DNA of 64,000 nucleotides from JADGRF01 sp036382515. Its GTDB lineage: Bacteria > Myxococcota_A > Polyangia > Polyangiales > JAFGIB01. The notes beneath the pieces are model-generated. The model made no database searches, was not told the origin of the DNA, and saw only the letters and a list, made by a program, of their open reading frames with translations. Location: assembly GCA_036382515.1 (NCBI GenBank), contig DASVHQ010000289.1:9453-73452 (forward strand), read 5' to 3'. The stretch's first letter is position 1, and the number at the start of each line of letters is the position of its first letter. Made by a program: the position numbers and the translations under genes. Below, in pieces: positions 12,801 to 21,831 of the stretch.

Positions 12801-15422
12801 TCACTTTGCTGGCAGCAGGGCTCGCAGGCGGGCGAGCGCGACGAGCGCATCGATCGGGGTAAGTCGATCGAGGTCGAGCTCGCGCAACGTGGCCTCCACG
12901 GCGGACTCCGGCGCTGTCACCGGCACGGGCGCGAAGATCTCCAGCTGCGCGCCACTTGCGGCGCCGGGGTGTGGCAGTCGGTGCACACTCGGACCGAGCG
13001 TGCCCGTGCCCTCCAGCTCGTGCAGGATCGCACGCGCGCGGGCCAGCACGATCTCTGGGACACCTGCCAGCCGTGCCACCGCCACGCCGTAGCTGCGGTT
13101 GGCGCCCCCGGCCACCAAACGGTGCAGGAACACCACGTTCTCACCGTGTTCCTTCGCGGCCACGTTGTAGTTGACCACACCGCTGCGCAGTTCCGCGAGA
13201 TCACACAGCTCGTGGTAGTGCGTGGCGAACATCGCCCGGCAACCGATCACGTCGTGCAGATACTCGGCCACCGCCCAGGCGATCGAGAGGCCATCGTAGG
13301 TGCTGGTCCCTCGACCGATCTCGTCGAGGATCACGAGTGAACGCCGCGTGGCACCGATCAGGATGTTCGCGGTCTCGCGCATCTCGATCATGAACGTGCT
13401 CTGGCCCGCGGCCAGATTGTCGCTCGCACCGACCCGCGTGTAGATGCGATCGCATAGCCCTACCCGTGCGCGCTTGGCAGGCACGAAGCTCCCGGCCTGC
13501 GCCATGATCACGGCCAGCGCGACCTGACGCATCGTGGTCGACTTGCCCGCCATGTTGGGCCCGGTGATCACCATCAAGCGGTCGCTCTCGACATCGAGCC
13601 GCACGTCGTTGGGCACGAACTGCCCGTGCGCCACGACGCGCTCCACGATGGGATGGCGCGCTTCTTCCAGCTCGAGCACGAGCGAGTCGTCGACCTGCGG
13701 TCGCACGTAGTCGTTGCGGTGGGCGATGTCGGCGAGAGCCGCGTGCACGTCGACCTCCGCGATGCGCTGCGCCAGCGTTCGCAAGCGCGGTGCCTGCTGG
13801 CCGGCCTGCTTGCGCAACGCCACAAACAGCTCGTTCTCCAGCGATCGCAGACGCTCGTCGGCATTGAGGATCTTGGCCTGCACGGCGTCGAGCTCGTCGG
13901 TGGTGAAGCGCTCGGCTCCGGCGACCGTCTGCTTGCGCCGGTATTCGGCTGGCACGGCGCCGGCCTTCGAGCGCGTGATCTCGATGTAGTAGCCGAACAC
14001 TCGCGTGTAGCGGATCTTGAGCGAAGAAATGCCCGTTGCGGCTCGCTCGCGTCCCTCCAGGCGCAGGATTACGTCCTTGCTCGAGGTGCTCAGCTCGCGC
14101 AGCTCGGCGATTTGAGGCGCGTGCTCGGCGCGGAAGATGTCGCCGTTGGCGGCGCTGATCGGCGGCTCGTCCACCAGCGCTTCGGCCAGCTGCGCGCGCA
14201 CGTCGCTGCAGCTGTCGGCGGGCGCGAGCTCGGCCAGCGCGTCGGGCAGCGGCTGGCTGCCCCGCTGCTTCAGCATGTCGGTGATGCGCTGCGTGCGCCC
14301 CAGCGCTTCGCGGATCGCGCCGAGGTCGCGTGGTGTTGCGATGCCGAGCGACGCCCGCGTCGCCAGCCGTTCGAGGTCGCCGAGACCCGCGAGCTCGCTG
14401 CGAATTGCGTCGCGGAACGTGGCGTCGGCCACGAAGGCCTCCACGTTGTCGTGGCGACGCCGGATGGCATCGACTTGCGTGAGCGGTGCGAGCAAGCGCC
14501 GACGCAAGAGCCGCGCGCCCATCGGCGTCTTCGTCACGTCGAGGAAGTGCAGGAGCGAACCCTTGCGATCTCCGGAGAGCGTCGTCGCTAGCTCCAGGTT
14601 GCGGATCGCGGCATCGTCGAGCGCGAGTTCCGCGCGCGCATCGTAGGGAACGATGCGCTGCACATCGAGGCGAGTGCCCGGCTGCGCATCGAGCGCATAC
14701 TTGAGCGCGAGCGCTGCGGCGTCTTGGCCCGCGGGTCCCACCGCCGCGTCTTGCAGCAGCGCCTGGATCTCGGGCTCGGCCCGTGCCGCCCCGAGCCTTG
14801 ATGCATCGAGCATGCGCAGCGTGGCACGCGGTAGCACGCGGCGCAGCTGATCCGCGAACGCACGCAGCGGCTCGGGCACCAGCAGCTCACGCACGTCGGC
14901 GCGCACGAGCTCCGCGAGGGCTTCGGCTTCGGAGCCGAGCTCGGTTGCGCGCACCTCGGCCGCCCCGAGCTCGAACAGCGCGAGTCCGAGACCCTGGGCG
15001 CCGCGGGTCACCGCGCCCAGGTAGTTCGCTGCGCGTGCGTCGAGCGCGTCCGCATCGAGCACGAGCGCAGGCGTCACGACGCGCACGACTTCGCGCGCGA
15101 CGATGCCCTTGACCTTCGACGGGTCCTCCATCTGCTCGCAGATGGCCACGCGCTGGCCCTGCTCGATCAAGCGCGCGATGTAGCTAGCCGCTGCGTGGTG
15201 CGGCACGCCCGCCATCGGGATGGCGATGCCCTCGCTGTCTGCACCGCGCGAGGTGAGCGTCAGGTCCAGCAGCGACGACGCCAGCACGGCGTCCTCGAAG
15301 AACATCTCGTAGAAGTCGCCGAGCCGGAAGAAGAGAATCGCGTCAGGATGGGCTTCCTTCGCGCGGAAGAACTGCTCCATCGCGGGGGAACGGCGCGGTC
15401 GTTTGCCCTTGTTCTCCGCCAC
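12801..15422 (-). CDS. mutS: DNA mismatch repair protein MutS
   Basis: Recognises base mismatches and small loops and signals repair through MutL. The 873-residue length is normal. FFRLGDFYEMF near residues 31-41 holds the Phe-x-Glu mismatch-reading motif. The C-terminal ATPase has Walker A TGPNMAGKSTTMRQ near residue 625, Walker B LVILDEIGRGTSTYDG, and the ATHYHEL segment. The start is GTG at 15422, just after the stop of the propeller lipoprotein gene. pheA follows after 79 bases. Confidence 0.98.
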   Translation of the reverse strand: MAENKGKRPRRSPAMEQFFRAKEAHPDAILFFRLGDFYEMFFEDAVLASSLLDLTLTSRGADSEGIAIPMAGVPHHAAASYIARLIEQGQRVAICEQMEDPSKVKGIVAREVVRVVTPALVLDADALDARAANYLGAVTRGAQGLGLALFELGAAEVRATELGSEAEALAELVRADVRELLVPEPLRAFADQLRRVLPRATLRMLDASRLGAARAEPEIQALLQDAAVGPAGQDAAALALKYALDAQPGTRLDVQRIVPYDARAELALDDAAIRNLELATTLSGDRKGSLLHFLDVTKTPMGARLLRRRLLAPLTQVDAIRRRHDNVEAFVADATFRDAIRSELAGLGDLERLATRASLGIATPRDLGAIREALGRTQRITDMLKQRGSQPLPDALAELAPADSCSDVRAQLAEALVDEPPISAANGDIFRAEHAPQIAELRELSTSSKDVILRLEGRERAATGISSLKIRYTRVFGYYIEITRSKAGAVPAEYRRKQTVAGAERFTTDELDAVQAKILNADERLRSLENELFVALRKQAGQQAPRLRTLAQRIAEVDVHAALADIAHRNDYVRPQVDDSLVLELEEARHPIVERVVAHGQFVPNDVRLDVESDRLMVITGPNMAGKSTTMRQVALAVIMAQAGSFVPAKRARVGLCDRIYTRVGASDNLAAGQSTFMIEMRETANILIGATRRSLVILDEIGRGTSTYDGLSIAWAVAEYLHDVIGCRAMFATHYHELCDLAELRSGVVNYNVAAKEHGENVVFLHRLVAGGANRSYGVAVARLAGVPEIVLARARAILHELEGTGTLGPSVHRLPHPGAASGAQLEIFAPVPVTAPESAVEATLRELDLDRLTPIDALVALARLRALLPAK

Positions 15423-15428
15423 GTCGCA

Positions 15429-18416
15429 TCACTGGTAGGTCATTCCGATCACCGAAGTGAACGGATCGAGCGGGATCGGCGCGAGCCCACGAATCGCGGG
15501 GTCGACCATGTACAGCTGCTGGTCGATGTCGTTGAAGCGCAGGAAGTTGGGCAGCACTCCGTGGTAGGAGCTGTAGCCGTAAGAGTTCGCATCGAGCACG
15601 ACCTGCGGAACCGACGGCGGCAGGCCGATGGTCAAGGTGGTGCCGAGGTCGGGGCGAACGCGCTGGTCGATCTGAAACGCGATCACCGCATTCTCGAAGC
15701 GGGTCCGGTCATACGCGCGCGCGTTGCGCAGTGGGCTCTGTGCGCGGTCCTCCACACAGCGGCCCGAGCTGTCGGTGACGACGCGGTGCGAGAAGCTGCC
15801 GGTGCGCCGATCGATGACGGTATACGAGTTACGAGTCCGCACTGCGTAGGTCATCAACATGTCGCGGAAGCACTGGCGCACGAAGCTGTAGCTGGTGGAG
15901 CTCACGCCGCTGACCTTTGCGACCATATCGCTGCCGATGACGAGGCGGTCGGCGAACGAGCGGGTGATCGGGAAGGCGATCTCGACGTCACCCGCGACGC
16001 GAGCGTTGTCGAGCGAAACGCACTCCTCGGCGAGTGTATGGCCGGCAGTTCCGACGCGCTTTGCGCCCTCGGGCCAGTCGGTCGTCACGAGCTTGCTCGT
16101 GATCACGAGCTGATCTCCGTCGTGGTGCTCGGCCTTGAGGTCGTCGCTGCCGAGCACGCCGGCCTTGCAGAAGTTCGCCTCGCCCGCGAACTCAAGCTGA
16201 CCCGTCTTGGAATCGGCGCTCCCCGCGTCCACGAAGCGCCCATGGCCGCCCTGAGTACCCGGCAGGATGCCTTCGAAGGTCGCATCCCAAAGGCCGACGG
16301 CGATCCAAGGGTCGGCGGGGGCGCACACGCGCGAGTCGCGCTTGAGATCGTGACAGAGTTGGCCGAGCGTGATCGACGGTGTCACAGCGCTGTTGTCGCC
16401 GCTGGCGGCGGCATCCAATCCCGCATCGAGCACCGCTGATTTGCCCGCGTCCGCGGTCTTCGCCGTCGCCGCGTCAGCGGTGGCCGTGGAGGCCGCGCCG
16501 GCCTGGATGCCACCGTCTACCAGGTTCGCGATCGTCAGCTGGTCCGGAAATGCCGGGAACTTGTTCGCCCCGCAAGTGATACACGCGAGTTGCTCGATCT
16601 CGGGGCTGTCGACGGTGCCGTCCGCGTTCACCAGGAAATGCCCGGTGCCGATGGTGAAGACCGGTGGGTAGTTGCCAGTCGTCGGTGCCAGGATCGGCGC
16701 CGGCTGCGTGAGGTCGATGGCCGCGAGCAGGCGCGGTCGGTGCCGCACCACGGGGTACGGGCAGGTGTGGCATTCGGCCAGCGCCAGATCGTGCACGTCC
16801 ACGATGCGCACCGTGCCGTCGCTGATGCCGACGGCGACGAAGACACCGCGCAGCCGCGAGCTGGCCTGCGCCGTATTCGTGCTGTCGGTGCAGTAAAGGC
16901 GCGGATCACTGGCCGCCATGTTGCTGAGGTCGGCAGGCGCGCACGCGAGCTTCTTCGTCTTTGTGTTCTCCGTGAGCACCGAATCATCGAGCGAGATCAG
17001 CTCGAGCCCCGGGTCGGTGATGCCATAGAGCTGACGCAGCCGCGCATAGGGCGCCACGGAGGTCTGATCGAAGCCGTGCAACGGGTTGTTAGTGTCGTAG
17101 ATGCCGCGCACGACCTCGATCGAGGTTGCCACCGGCTGCCCGGTGGTGAGCCTGATACCGGTCGCGCCCGGTGGGCCGAACGCGATGCGGTCGGGGCGCG
17201 AGCTAGGTTCGGAGCTCACCGACAGCACGCGATTGCCCTGGGTGACCAAGACCGACCCGTCGGTCGCGTCGATGGCGTAGACGTACTGGGTCTCCCCGGT
17301 GAAGTGCGAGCGACCGCAGTCTCCGCCGACGAGCTTGGTCGGTACCGGCGGGGTGACGGCGAGCGCGCTCGTCGGGACGCCCGTGACGATGGGTGCGAGC
17401 ACTGCGGCGCCGAGATTGCCGGCCTTGATGGCGTCGAGATCGAACGAGTGGATGATGGGCAGCGTTGCGTCGGCCACCAGCAAGCGTCGCACGCAGGGCG
17501 TGCCGGCTCGGCAGAAGGCATCGACAGTCAGGGCCATGGGCCGAGGGGTTTTCGTCGCGGCGTCGGCCGGGATCGAGGTCGCGACTTTCTTCGGCGCAGG
17601 TAGCAAGAGCTGGGAGTCACACGCCTTCTGGTACGGCTCGCTCTCGGTGCCTCCGGCCGTGCTCGGCGTGGCTTTCGCAAGCGACTGGGTCAGCGGAATC
17701 AGCTGCGAAGCGGGCGTGTCGAGCGTGCCTTCCACGCAGTTGGCGCGCGCGCCGCCGCCCGCTGGCGACGTGCAGCGCTGAATCGGCAAGCGCAGCAGCG
17801 CTCCGGCGTCGGCGAAGGCCACGAAGAGTGCGTCCTCGTCGGGCGACATCTCCATCGCGCTTGGGCTCTGCGCGCCGAGTGCGGCCATGCCCGGCAGCAC
17901 GAAGCGCACAGTCTGCAGCACCGGGTCTTCTCCGACATCGAGATGTCTGAACGCCGCCGTCTTGAGCACCGTGAGATCACGCGAACCTGCGTTCGCCACG
18001 TAAGTGACTTCCGGCCGATGGCGCGCAACGGCGATGGCCACGGGCAGCTCGCCCACGGGCACGAAGGTGTAGCCTGGGATGTCCGGTCGGCTGTCGATCA
18101 CGCTCTTGTTACGCAGATCCACGGCAGCGACCTCACCGCGGCTCGTCTGGGCGAGCAGCGCATGCATGGCCGTGCTGGTGTCCGGGCCACAGATCGTGGC
18201 TGCGGGCCTGCCCACCGTCGTCGCGCCCGCGGCGACCGTCGGATAGCAGCACTCGATGGGCACCGGCAGCGGGTTGTTGCCGTCCTGCGTCTGGATACAC
18301 ACGAACGCCACGGCACCCGGACGATCGAAGGTGGGCGGCGACGGAGGCGGCACCTGGTTTCCGCACCCCACGAGCCAAACCGCGAAGCATCCCAGCGTCC
18401 ACAGCCAGCGCGTCAT
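15429..18416 (-). CDS. Large beta-propeller-like lipoprotein, 995 residues
   Basis: A signal peptide (MTRWLWTLGCFAVWLVGC) ends in the lipobox LVGC, giving a lipidated Cys at residue 19. The remainder is an exported, Asp/Ala/Thr-rich protein with repeated propeller-blade-like stretches (LLAQTSRGEVAAVDLRNKSVIDS, VTYVANAGSRDLTVLKTAA, FVAVGISDGTVRIVDVHDLAL), of the YncE/NHL kind. Several short Cys pairs (ECC, CITCG, CHTC) occur. No catalytic motif is visible and the substrate or partner is unknown. It overlaps the preceding lipoprotein gene by ATGA and mutS follows after six bases. Confidence 0.75.
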   Translation of the reverse strand: MTRWLWTLGCFAVWLVGCGNQVPPPSPPTFDRPGAVAFVCIQTQDGNNPLPVPIECCYPTVAAGATTVGRPAATICGPDTSTAMHALLAQTSRGEVAAVDLRNKSVIDSRPDIPGYTFVPVGELPVAIAVARHRPEVTYVANAGSRDLTVLKTAAFRHLDVGEDPVLQTVRFVLPGMAALGAQSPSAMEMSPDEDALFVAFADAGALLRLPIQRCTSPAGGGARANCVEGTLDTPASQLIPLTQSLAKATPSTAGGTESEPYQKACDSQLLLPAPKKVATSIPADAATKTPRPMALTVDAFCRAGTPCVRRLLVADATLPIIHSFDLDAIKAGNLGAAVLAPIVTGVPTSALAVTPPVPTKLVGGDCGRSHFTGETQYVYAIDATDGSVLVTQGNRVLSVSSEPSSRPDRIAFGPPGATGIRLTTGQPVATSIEVVRGIYDTNNPLHGFDQTSVAPYARLRQLYGITDPGLELISLDDSVLTENTKTKKLACAPADLSNMAASDPRLYCTDSTNTAQASSRLRGVFVAVGISDGTVRIVDVHDLALAECHTCPYPVVRHRPRLLAAIDLTQPAPILAPTTGNYPPVFTIGTGHFLVNADGTVDSPEIEQLACITCGANKFPAFPDQLTIANLVDGGIQAGAASTATADAATAKTADAGKSAVLDAGLDAAASGDNSAVTPSITLGQLCHDLKRDSRVCAPADPWIAVGLWDATFEGILPGTQGGHGRFVDAGSADSKTGQLEFAGEANFCKAGVLGSDDLKAEHHDGDQLVITSKLVTTDWPEGAKRVGTAGHTLAEECVSLDNARVAGDVEIAFPITRSFADRLVIGSDMVAKVSGVSSTSYSFVRQCFRDMLMTYAVRTRNSYTVIDRRTGSFSHRVVTDSSGRCVEDRAQSPLRNARAYDRTRFENAVIAFQIDQRVRPDLGTTLTIGLPPSVPQVVLDANSYGYSSYHGVLPNFLRFNDIDQQLYMVDPAIRGLAPIPLDPFTSVIGMTYQ

Positions 18417-19834
18417 TTGAACTCCTGAACCGGTCGTGGCGAGCCGAGCGTTGCGATCACCTCGGCCGAGGTCGGGCCCGCATGGGCTCCCTGCACCACC
18501 GGCGCGAGATCGAGGATGCGAACCACCGATGAACGGAAGTCCGCGACGTACAGGCGCTTGCGCACGTCGTCGATGCCAAGCTCGAACGGCCCGCTGAGGT
18601 TGTGGACGATGGAGAGCACCTCGCCATCCAGCAAGTCGATCACGTAGATCTCGCGCGCGTCGAAGCAGCTGACGACCACGACCGAGCGTCCGGCCACGTG
18701 GCCCAGAGTCAGGCGCGAAGGACCTGCCCCGACCAGCACCGTTCTGCGTGCCGGTGCGCTGACCGCGTTGCCGACGTCCGACGTCTGAATCTGTGGCACG
18801 TCGACCCAGAGCAGCGCTGCGGGGTTTCGGCTGATGACGAGAGCCTGCCCGGGGAGCTCGTCCGTGAATGCCAAGCTGCGCGTGTCGAGGGTGGCACTCA
18901 CGCCGTCGATGTCGAGGATGCCGTCATCGTATAGGGCCGACTGCTGCGTCGCTCCGAGGTTCAGCGCGACGCCGACGCGGCCAAGCACCTTCGGGCCACT
19001 GCCAGCTGCGGTCAGCCGATCGTGCACGCTGAAGTAGGCGCGTCGCGTGCGGTGATCGAACGCGATGGCGGTGGGTTCTTGCACGAGGCCAGTGACCACG
19101 TCGACGAGCGTCGGGCCGAGAGTCTGTCCGCTCTCGGCCTGCTCCAGGAAGAGGCTGACCTGCCCGCCGCGATGTGCGACCAGCACGAAGTCGCCCTTCA
19201 GCTTGCCGGCATTCGGGTCGGCAGTTTGATCGGGCTCGAGCAAGTCGCGGGCATTGCCGGTCGCGAGGGCGATGCCTTCTGGCGGATAGCTCAGGTTCCG
19301 CGGGTTCTGCAGCGGGTCGCCGCGTTGGTGGTCGGGGTCGCAGTGGCGGCCGGTGTTGCCGCAGCGCAGCAAGCCATCCGCATTCTTCTTCACATCCACG
19401 GTCTCATCGGTCTCGATGAACGTGAGGCTCGCGTCGGCGCGATTCGTCATGTAGAGGTGCTTGTGATCGCCCGACGGCGCGACGCCGGTCGCGAACGAGC
19501 TCACGAGCACTTCGTCCACGAGGAAGCTCGTGGGGTCGATCTTGCAGTCGATGCCGGGGGCGCTGGCGCACTGACGAGCAATCTGCTTGTCCAGAGCCGC
19601 GAGGTCGTAAGCCTGCACGCTGCCGCCGTTGTAGCGCAGGTCGAAGTTCGAGTTGATCAGGTACAGGAAGCGAGGCGCCGCGCTGCTGCTCTGCCCCGAG
19701 AGCGCAAGCGCCGTGGGGAAGTACAGGAGCCCACGCGGCGGGTCGTCGCCCGGGTTATTGAGGTTGCAGGCGCTGCTCGTCAGCACGAGGCAAGCCAGCA
19801 AGAATATGGAACAAAGTGATGCGGCACGACGCAT
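18413..19834 (-). CDS. Beta-propeller-like lipoprotein, 473 residues
   Basis: The N-terminus MRRAASLCSIFLLACLVLTSSAC is a lipoprotein signal peptide with lipobox SSAC. The exported domain has propeller-like repeats, for example HKHLYMTNRADASLTFIETD, AIAFDHRTRRAYFSVHDRL and GIDDVRKRLYVADFRSSVVRILDL, of the kind seen in YncE/lactonase-fold proteins. It shares its architecture with the next gene, to which it is coupled by an ATGA overlap, so the two probably form a functional pair at the cell surface. I can name no substrate. Confidence 0.75.
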   Translation of the reverse strand: MRRAASLCSIFLLACLVLTSSACNLNNPGDDPPRGLLYFPTALALSGQSSSAAPRFLYLINSNFDLRYNGGSVQAYDLAALDKQIARQCASAPGIDCKIDPTSFLVDEVLVSSFATGVAPSGDHKHLYMTNRADASLTFIETDETVDVKKNADGLLRCGNTGRHCDPDHQRGDPLQNPRNLSYPPEGIALATGNARDLLEPDQTADPNAGKLKGDFVLVAHRGGQVSLFLEQAESGQTLGPTLVDVVTGLVQEPTAIAFDHRTRRAYFSVHDRLTAAGSGPKVLGRVGVALNLGATQQSALYDDGILDIDGVSATLDTRSLAFTDELPGQALVISRNPAALLWVDVPQIQTSDVGNAVSAPARRTVLVGAGPSRLTLGHVAGRSVVVVSCFDAREIYVIDLLDGEVLSIVHNLSGPFELGIDDVRKRLYVADFRSSVVRILDLAPVVQGAHAGPTSAEVIATLGSPRPVQEFK

Positions 19835-19910
19835 GGCGTGCGCACCGTAGTCGGTCGCGACAGCGCCCGCAACCCAGTGCTGCAGTCGCGCTCGACTGTC
19901 CCGCGGCAGC

Positions 19911-19960
19911 CGGCGGCGGCGGGCGGCGGCGGCGGGCGGCGGCGGGCGGCGGCGGGCGGC
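19911..19960. repeat. GGC-rich low-complexity tract
   Basis: Fifty bases composed almost only of GGC steps, arranged as units of GGCGGCGGCG (one of 13 bases) so that short runs of three G recur regularly. It lies between the kinase gene end and the start of the propeller lipoprotein gene. The G-rich strand is the plus strand and the C-rich version would be in the transcript. Slippage or a G-quadruplex is possible; neither can be shown from one sequence. Confidence 0.85.
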
Positions 19961-19978
19961 GAAAGGCCTAGCGGCTGC

Positions 19979-21574
19979 TCAGTTCCACGGATCGAGCACT
20001 TCGGTCTGGACGCGGCCGCTCTTTTGACCGCCCGCTGCCGCGGGCTTGTCGCCTGCAGGCGCGGCGCCGTTCTTGCTCTTGGGCTTGGAGGAGCCTGCGT
20101 GCGTGCTCGCGCGCGGCTCCTCGGCCTTGGGCTTCTGCGTGAGCTTGACGGTGAGCGTGTCTTCGGTGAGCGCGGAGATCACGATCGCCTTGCTCTCGTA
20201 GCCAGTCGCGCGCAGCTCGAGGTGCAGCTGCTTGTCGCCGTCGGGCTTGGCCACCGTGTACGGCGCGTTGCCGACCAGCGAGCCGTCTACGTAGACCTCG
20301 GCCCCCGCAGGTTCGGCCGCGACGGTGACTTTGACGGGTGCAGCCGCAGGCGCCGCTGGTGGCGCGGCTGCCGGTTGCGGTGCCTGTTCGGCAGGCTTGG
20401 CTGGGTCGCTGGCAGGCTTCACGACGTTCGCGGCCTCGCTGCCCTTGCCGCCCGACATCATCGCGACCACGCCGCCCACCACCAGCAGCGCGACCACGCC
20501 GATGCCGATGTACAGCGGCGTCTTGTTCTTGCGCAGCGCGAGCTCGGGCTGTCCCATGCCGACGCTGACGCGCGCCTCGACGCCGGTCAGCGTGGCCTGT
20601 CCACCGGCGGCGCGATCGACGCGCTCCATCACGGCCTTGGGCGTGAGCCCGTGCTCGATGGCCTCGAGATCGGCGGCTAGCTCCGCCATGGTCTGGTAGC
20701 GGACATCGGCCTTCTTCTGCAGGCACTTCAGGATCACAGCTTCGAGCGCGGGCGGCACGTCGACAGGCGGCGGAAGGTCGTGCGGTGCGATCGGGTTTTC
20801 GTAGAGGTGCTTGGTGAGGATGCCCATCAAGTTGTCGGCATCGAACGGCACCTTGCCCGTGGCCATCTCGTACAGGATCACGCCGACCGCGTAGATGTCG
20901 GTGCGATGATCGACGTTGGTGCCAGCGCACTGCTCGGGAGACATGTAGTGCGGCGTTCCGAACACCTGGCCCGCTTGGGTGAGCTTGCTGGTGTTGCCGC
21001 CGACCTTCGCGATACCGAAGTCGAGAACCTTGACGAAGTCTTTTTCCGAACCGCGCTCCACCAGCTGCACGTTGTCGGGCTTCATGTCGCGGTGGACGAT
21101 GCCGATTTCGTGGGCTGCGCCGAGTGCGCCCGCCAGCTGCTTCACCACGCGGATCGTGCGCTCGGGCGGGAACTTGCCCTGAGCCATCGCGTCGGTGAGC
21201 GAACGCCCACTGAGGAACTCCATCACGAAGTACGTGGAGCCGTCGGGCAGCGAGCCGAAGTCACTGATGTCGATGATGTGTTGGTTACCGATCGCCGATG
21301 CGCTCTGCGCTTCTTGCCGGAAGCGGGCCACGATCTCGTCGTTCTTCGAGACCTCGGGCCGCAGCACCTTGATCGCCAGAGCCTTGCCGAGCGTGGTGTG
21401 CACCGCCTTGTAGACGATGCCCATGCCGCCTTCGCCCAGGACCTTCTCGACCCGGTAGCGACCGTCCAGAACCTGACCGATGAGCGGGTCGTTCACGTGC
21501 CTGCTGTGCACTCCGGTCGGGGCGGCCCCGGCGCCCGCCGCGGCCTGCGTGCCGTTTCCACCTTGTTCAGACAT
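19979..21574 (-). CDS. Membrane Ser/Thr protein kinase with C-terminal PEGA domain
   Basis: Hanks-type kinase of about 531 residues. The catalytic domain starts near residue 38 with GEGGMGIVY and the lysine in ALAIKVLRPE, then IVHRDMKPDNVQL, LDFGIAK, GTPHYMSPEQ and DIYAVGVILYEMATG, so it looks active. A membrane helix (TPLYIGIGVVALLVVGGVVAMM) follows, then a Pro/Ala-rich linker and a PEGA domain (VAAEPAGAEVYVDGSLVGNAPY) expected outside the cytoplasm. The tail is Lys/Ala-rich. I chose ATG 21574 (MSEQGGNG) with AAGGA upstream; the frame continues to 21643 but without kinase-like sequence. Confidence 0.92.
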   Translation of the reverse strand: MSEQGGNGTQAAAGAGAAPTGVHSRHVNDPLIGQVLDGRYRVEKVLGEGGMGIVYKAVHTTLGKALAIKVLRPEVSKNDEIVARFRQEAQSASAIGNQHIIDISDFGSLPDGSTYFVMEFLSGRSLTDAMAQGKFPPERTIRVVKQLAGALGAAHEIGIVHRDMKPDNVQLVERGSEKDFVKVLDFGIAKVGGNTSKLTQAGQVFGTPHYMSPEQCAGTNVDHRTDIYAVGVILYEMATGKVPFDADNLMGILTKHLYENPIAPHDLPPPVDVPPALEAVILKCLQKKADVRYQTMAELAADLEAIEHGLTPKAVMERVDRAAGGQATLTGVEARVSVGMGQPELALRKNKTPLYIGIGVVALLVVGGVVAMMSGGKGSEAANVVKPASDPAKPAEQAPQPAAAPPAAPAAAPVKVTVAAEPAGAEVYVDGSLVGNAPYTVAKPDGDKQLHLELRATGYESKAIVISALTEDTLTVKLTQKPKAEEPRASTHAGSSKPKSKNGAAPAGDKPAAAGGQKSGRVQTEVLDPWN

Positions 21575-21679
21575 GCCAAGCGGTCCTTGCTGCGGTGTCC
21601 AAGAGTGTGACCCAACCCCAAACGACGTGCGACGACCGGCCACGAAAGTCGTTCACACTGGTAAGAAAGACAGCTTCTC

Positions 21680-21708
21680 ATGATTGGTCATTCGCGCAGG
21701 ACGGTCAA
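21680..21708 (-). promoter_or_regulatory. Sigma-70-type promoter for the kinase gene
   Basis: On the minus strand TTGACC (21703-21708) and AATCAT (21680-21685) are 17 bases apart, matching consensus at five and four of six positions. It lies in the 257-base gap between scpB and the kinase gene and would give a leader of roughly 100 bases, making the kinase gene independent of scpAB. Confidence 0.5.
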
Positions 21709-21831
21709 GTTCCGCCCGGGCTTTCGCATCGCTGAATCTGCACGGATTCCCGCGTTGCGCGCCGGCCCGCGGCTTTCGCCCGTATAGCGTGCGCTGCGCA
21801 CCCGCGCCCACGTTGGCGCCACCGGCGGTGC

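Noticed and set aside
15195..16439. A 414-residue plus-strand frame across the mutS/lipoprotein junction
   Set aside because: It spans the start of one real gene and the end of another on the opposite strand and has no recognisable motifs.
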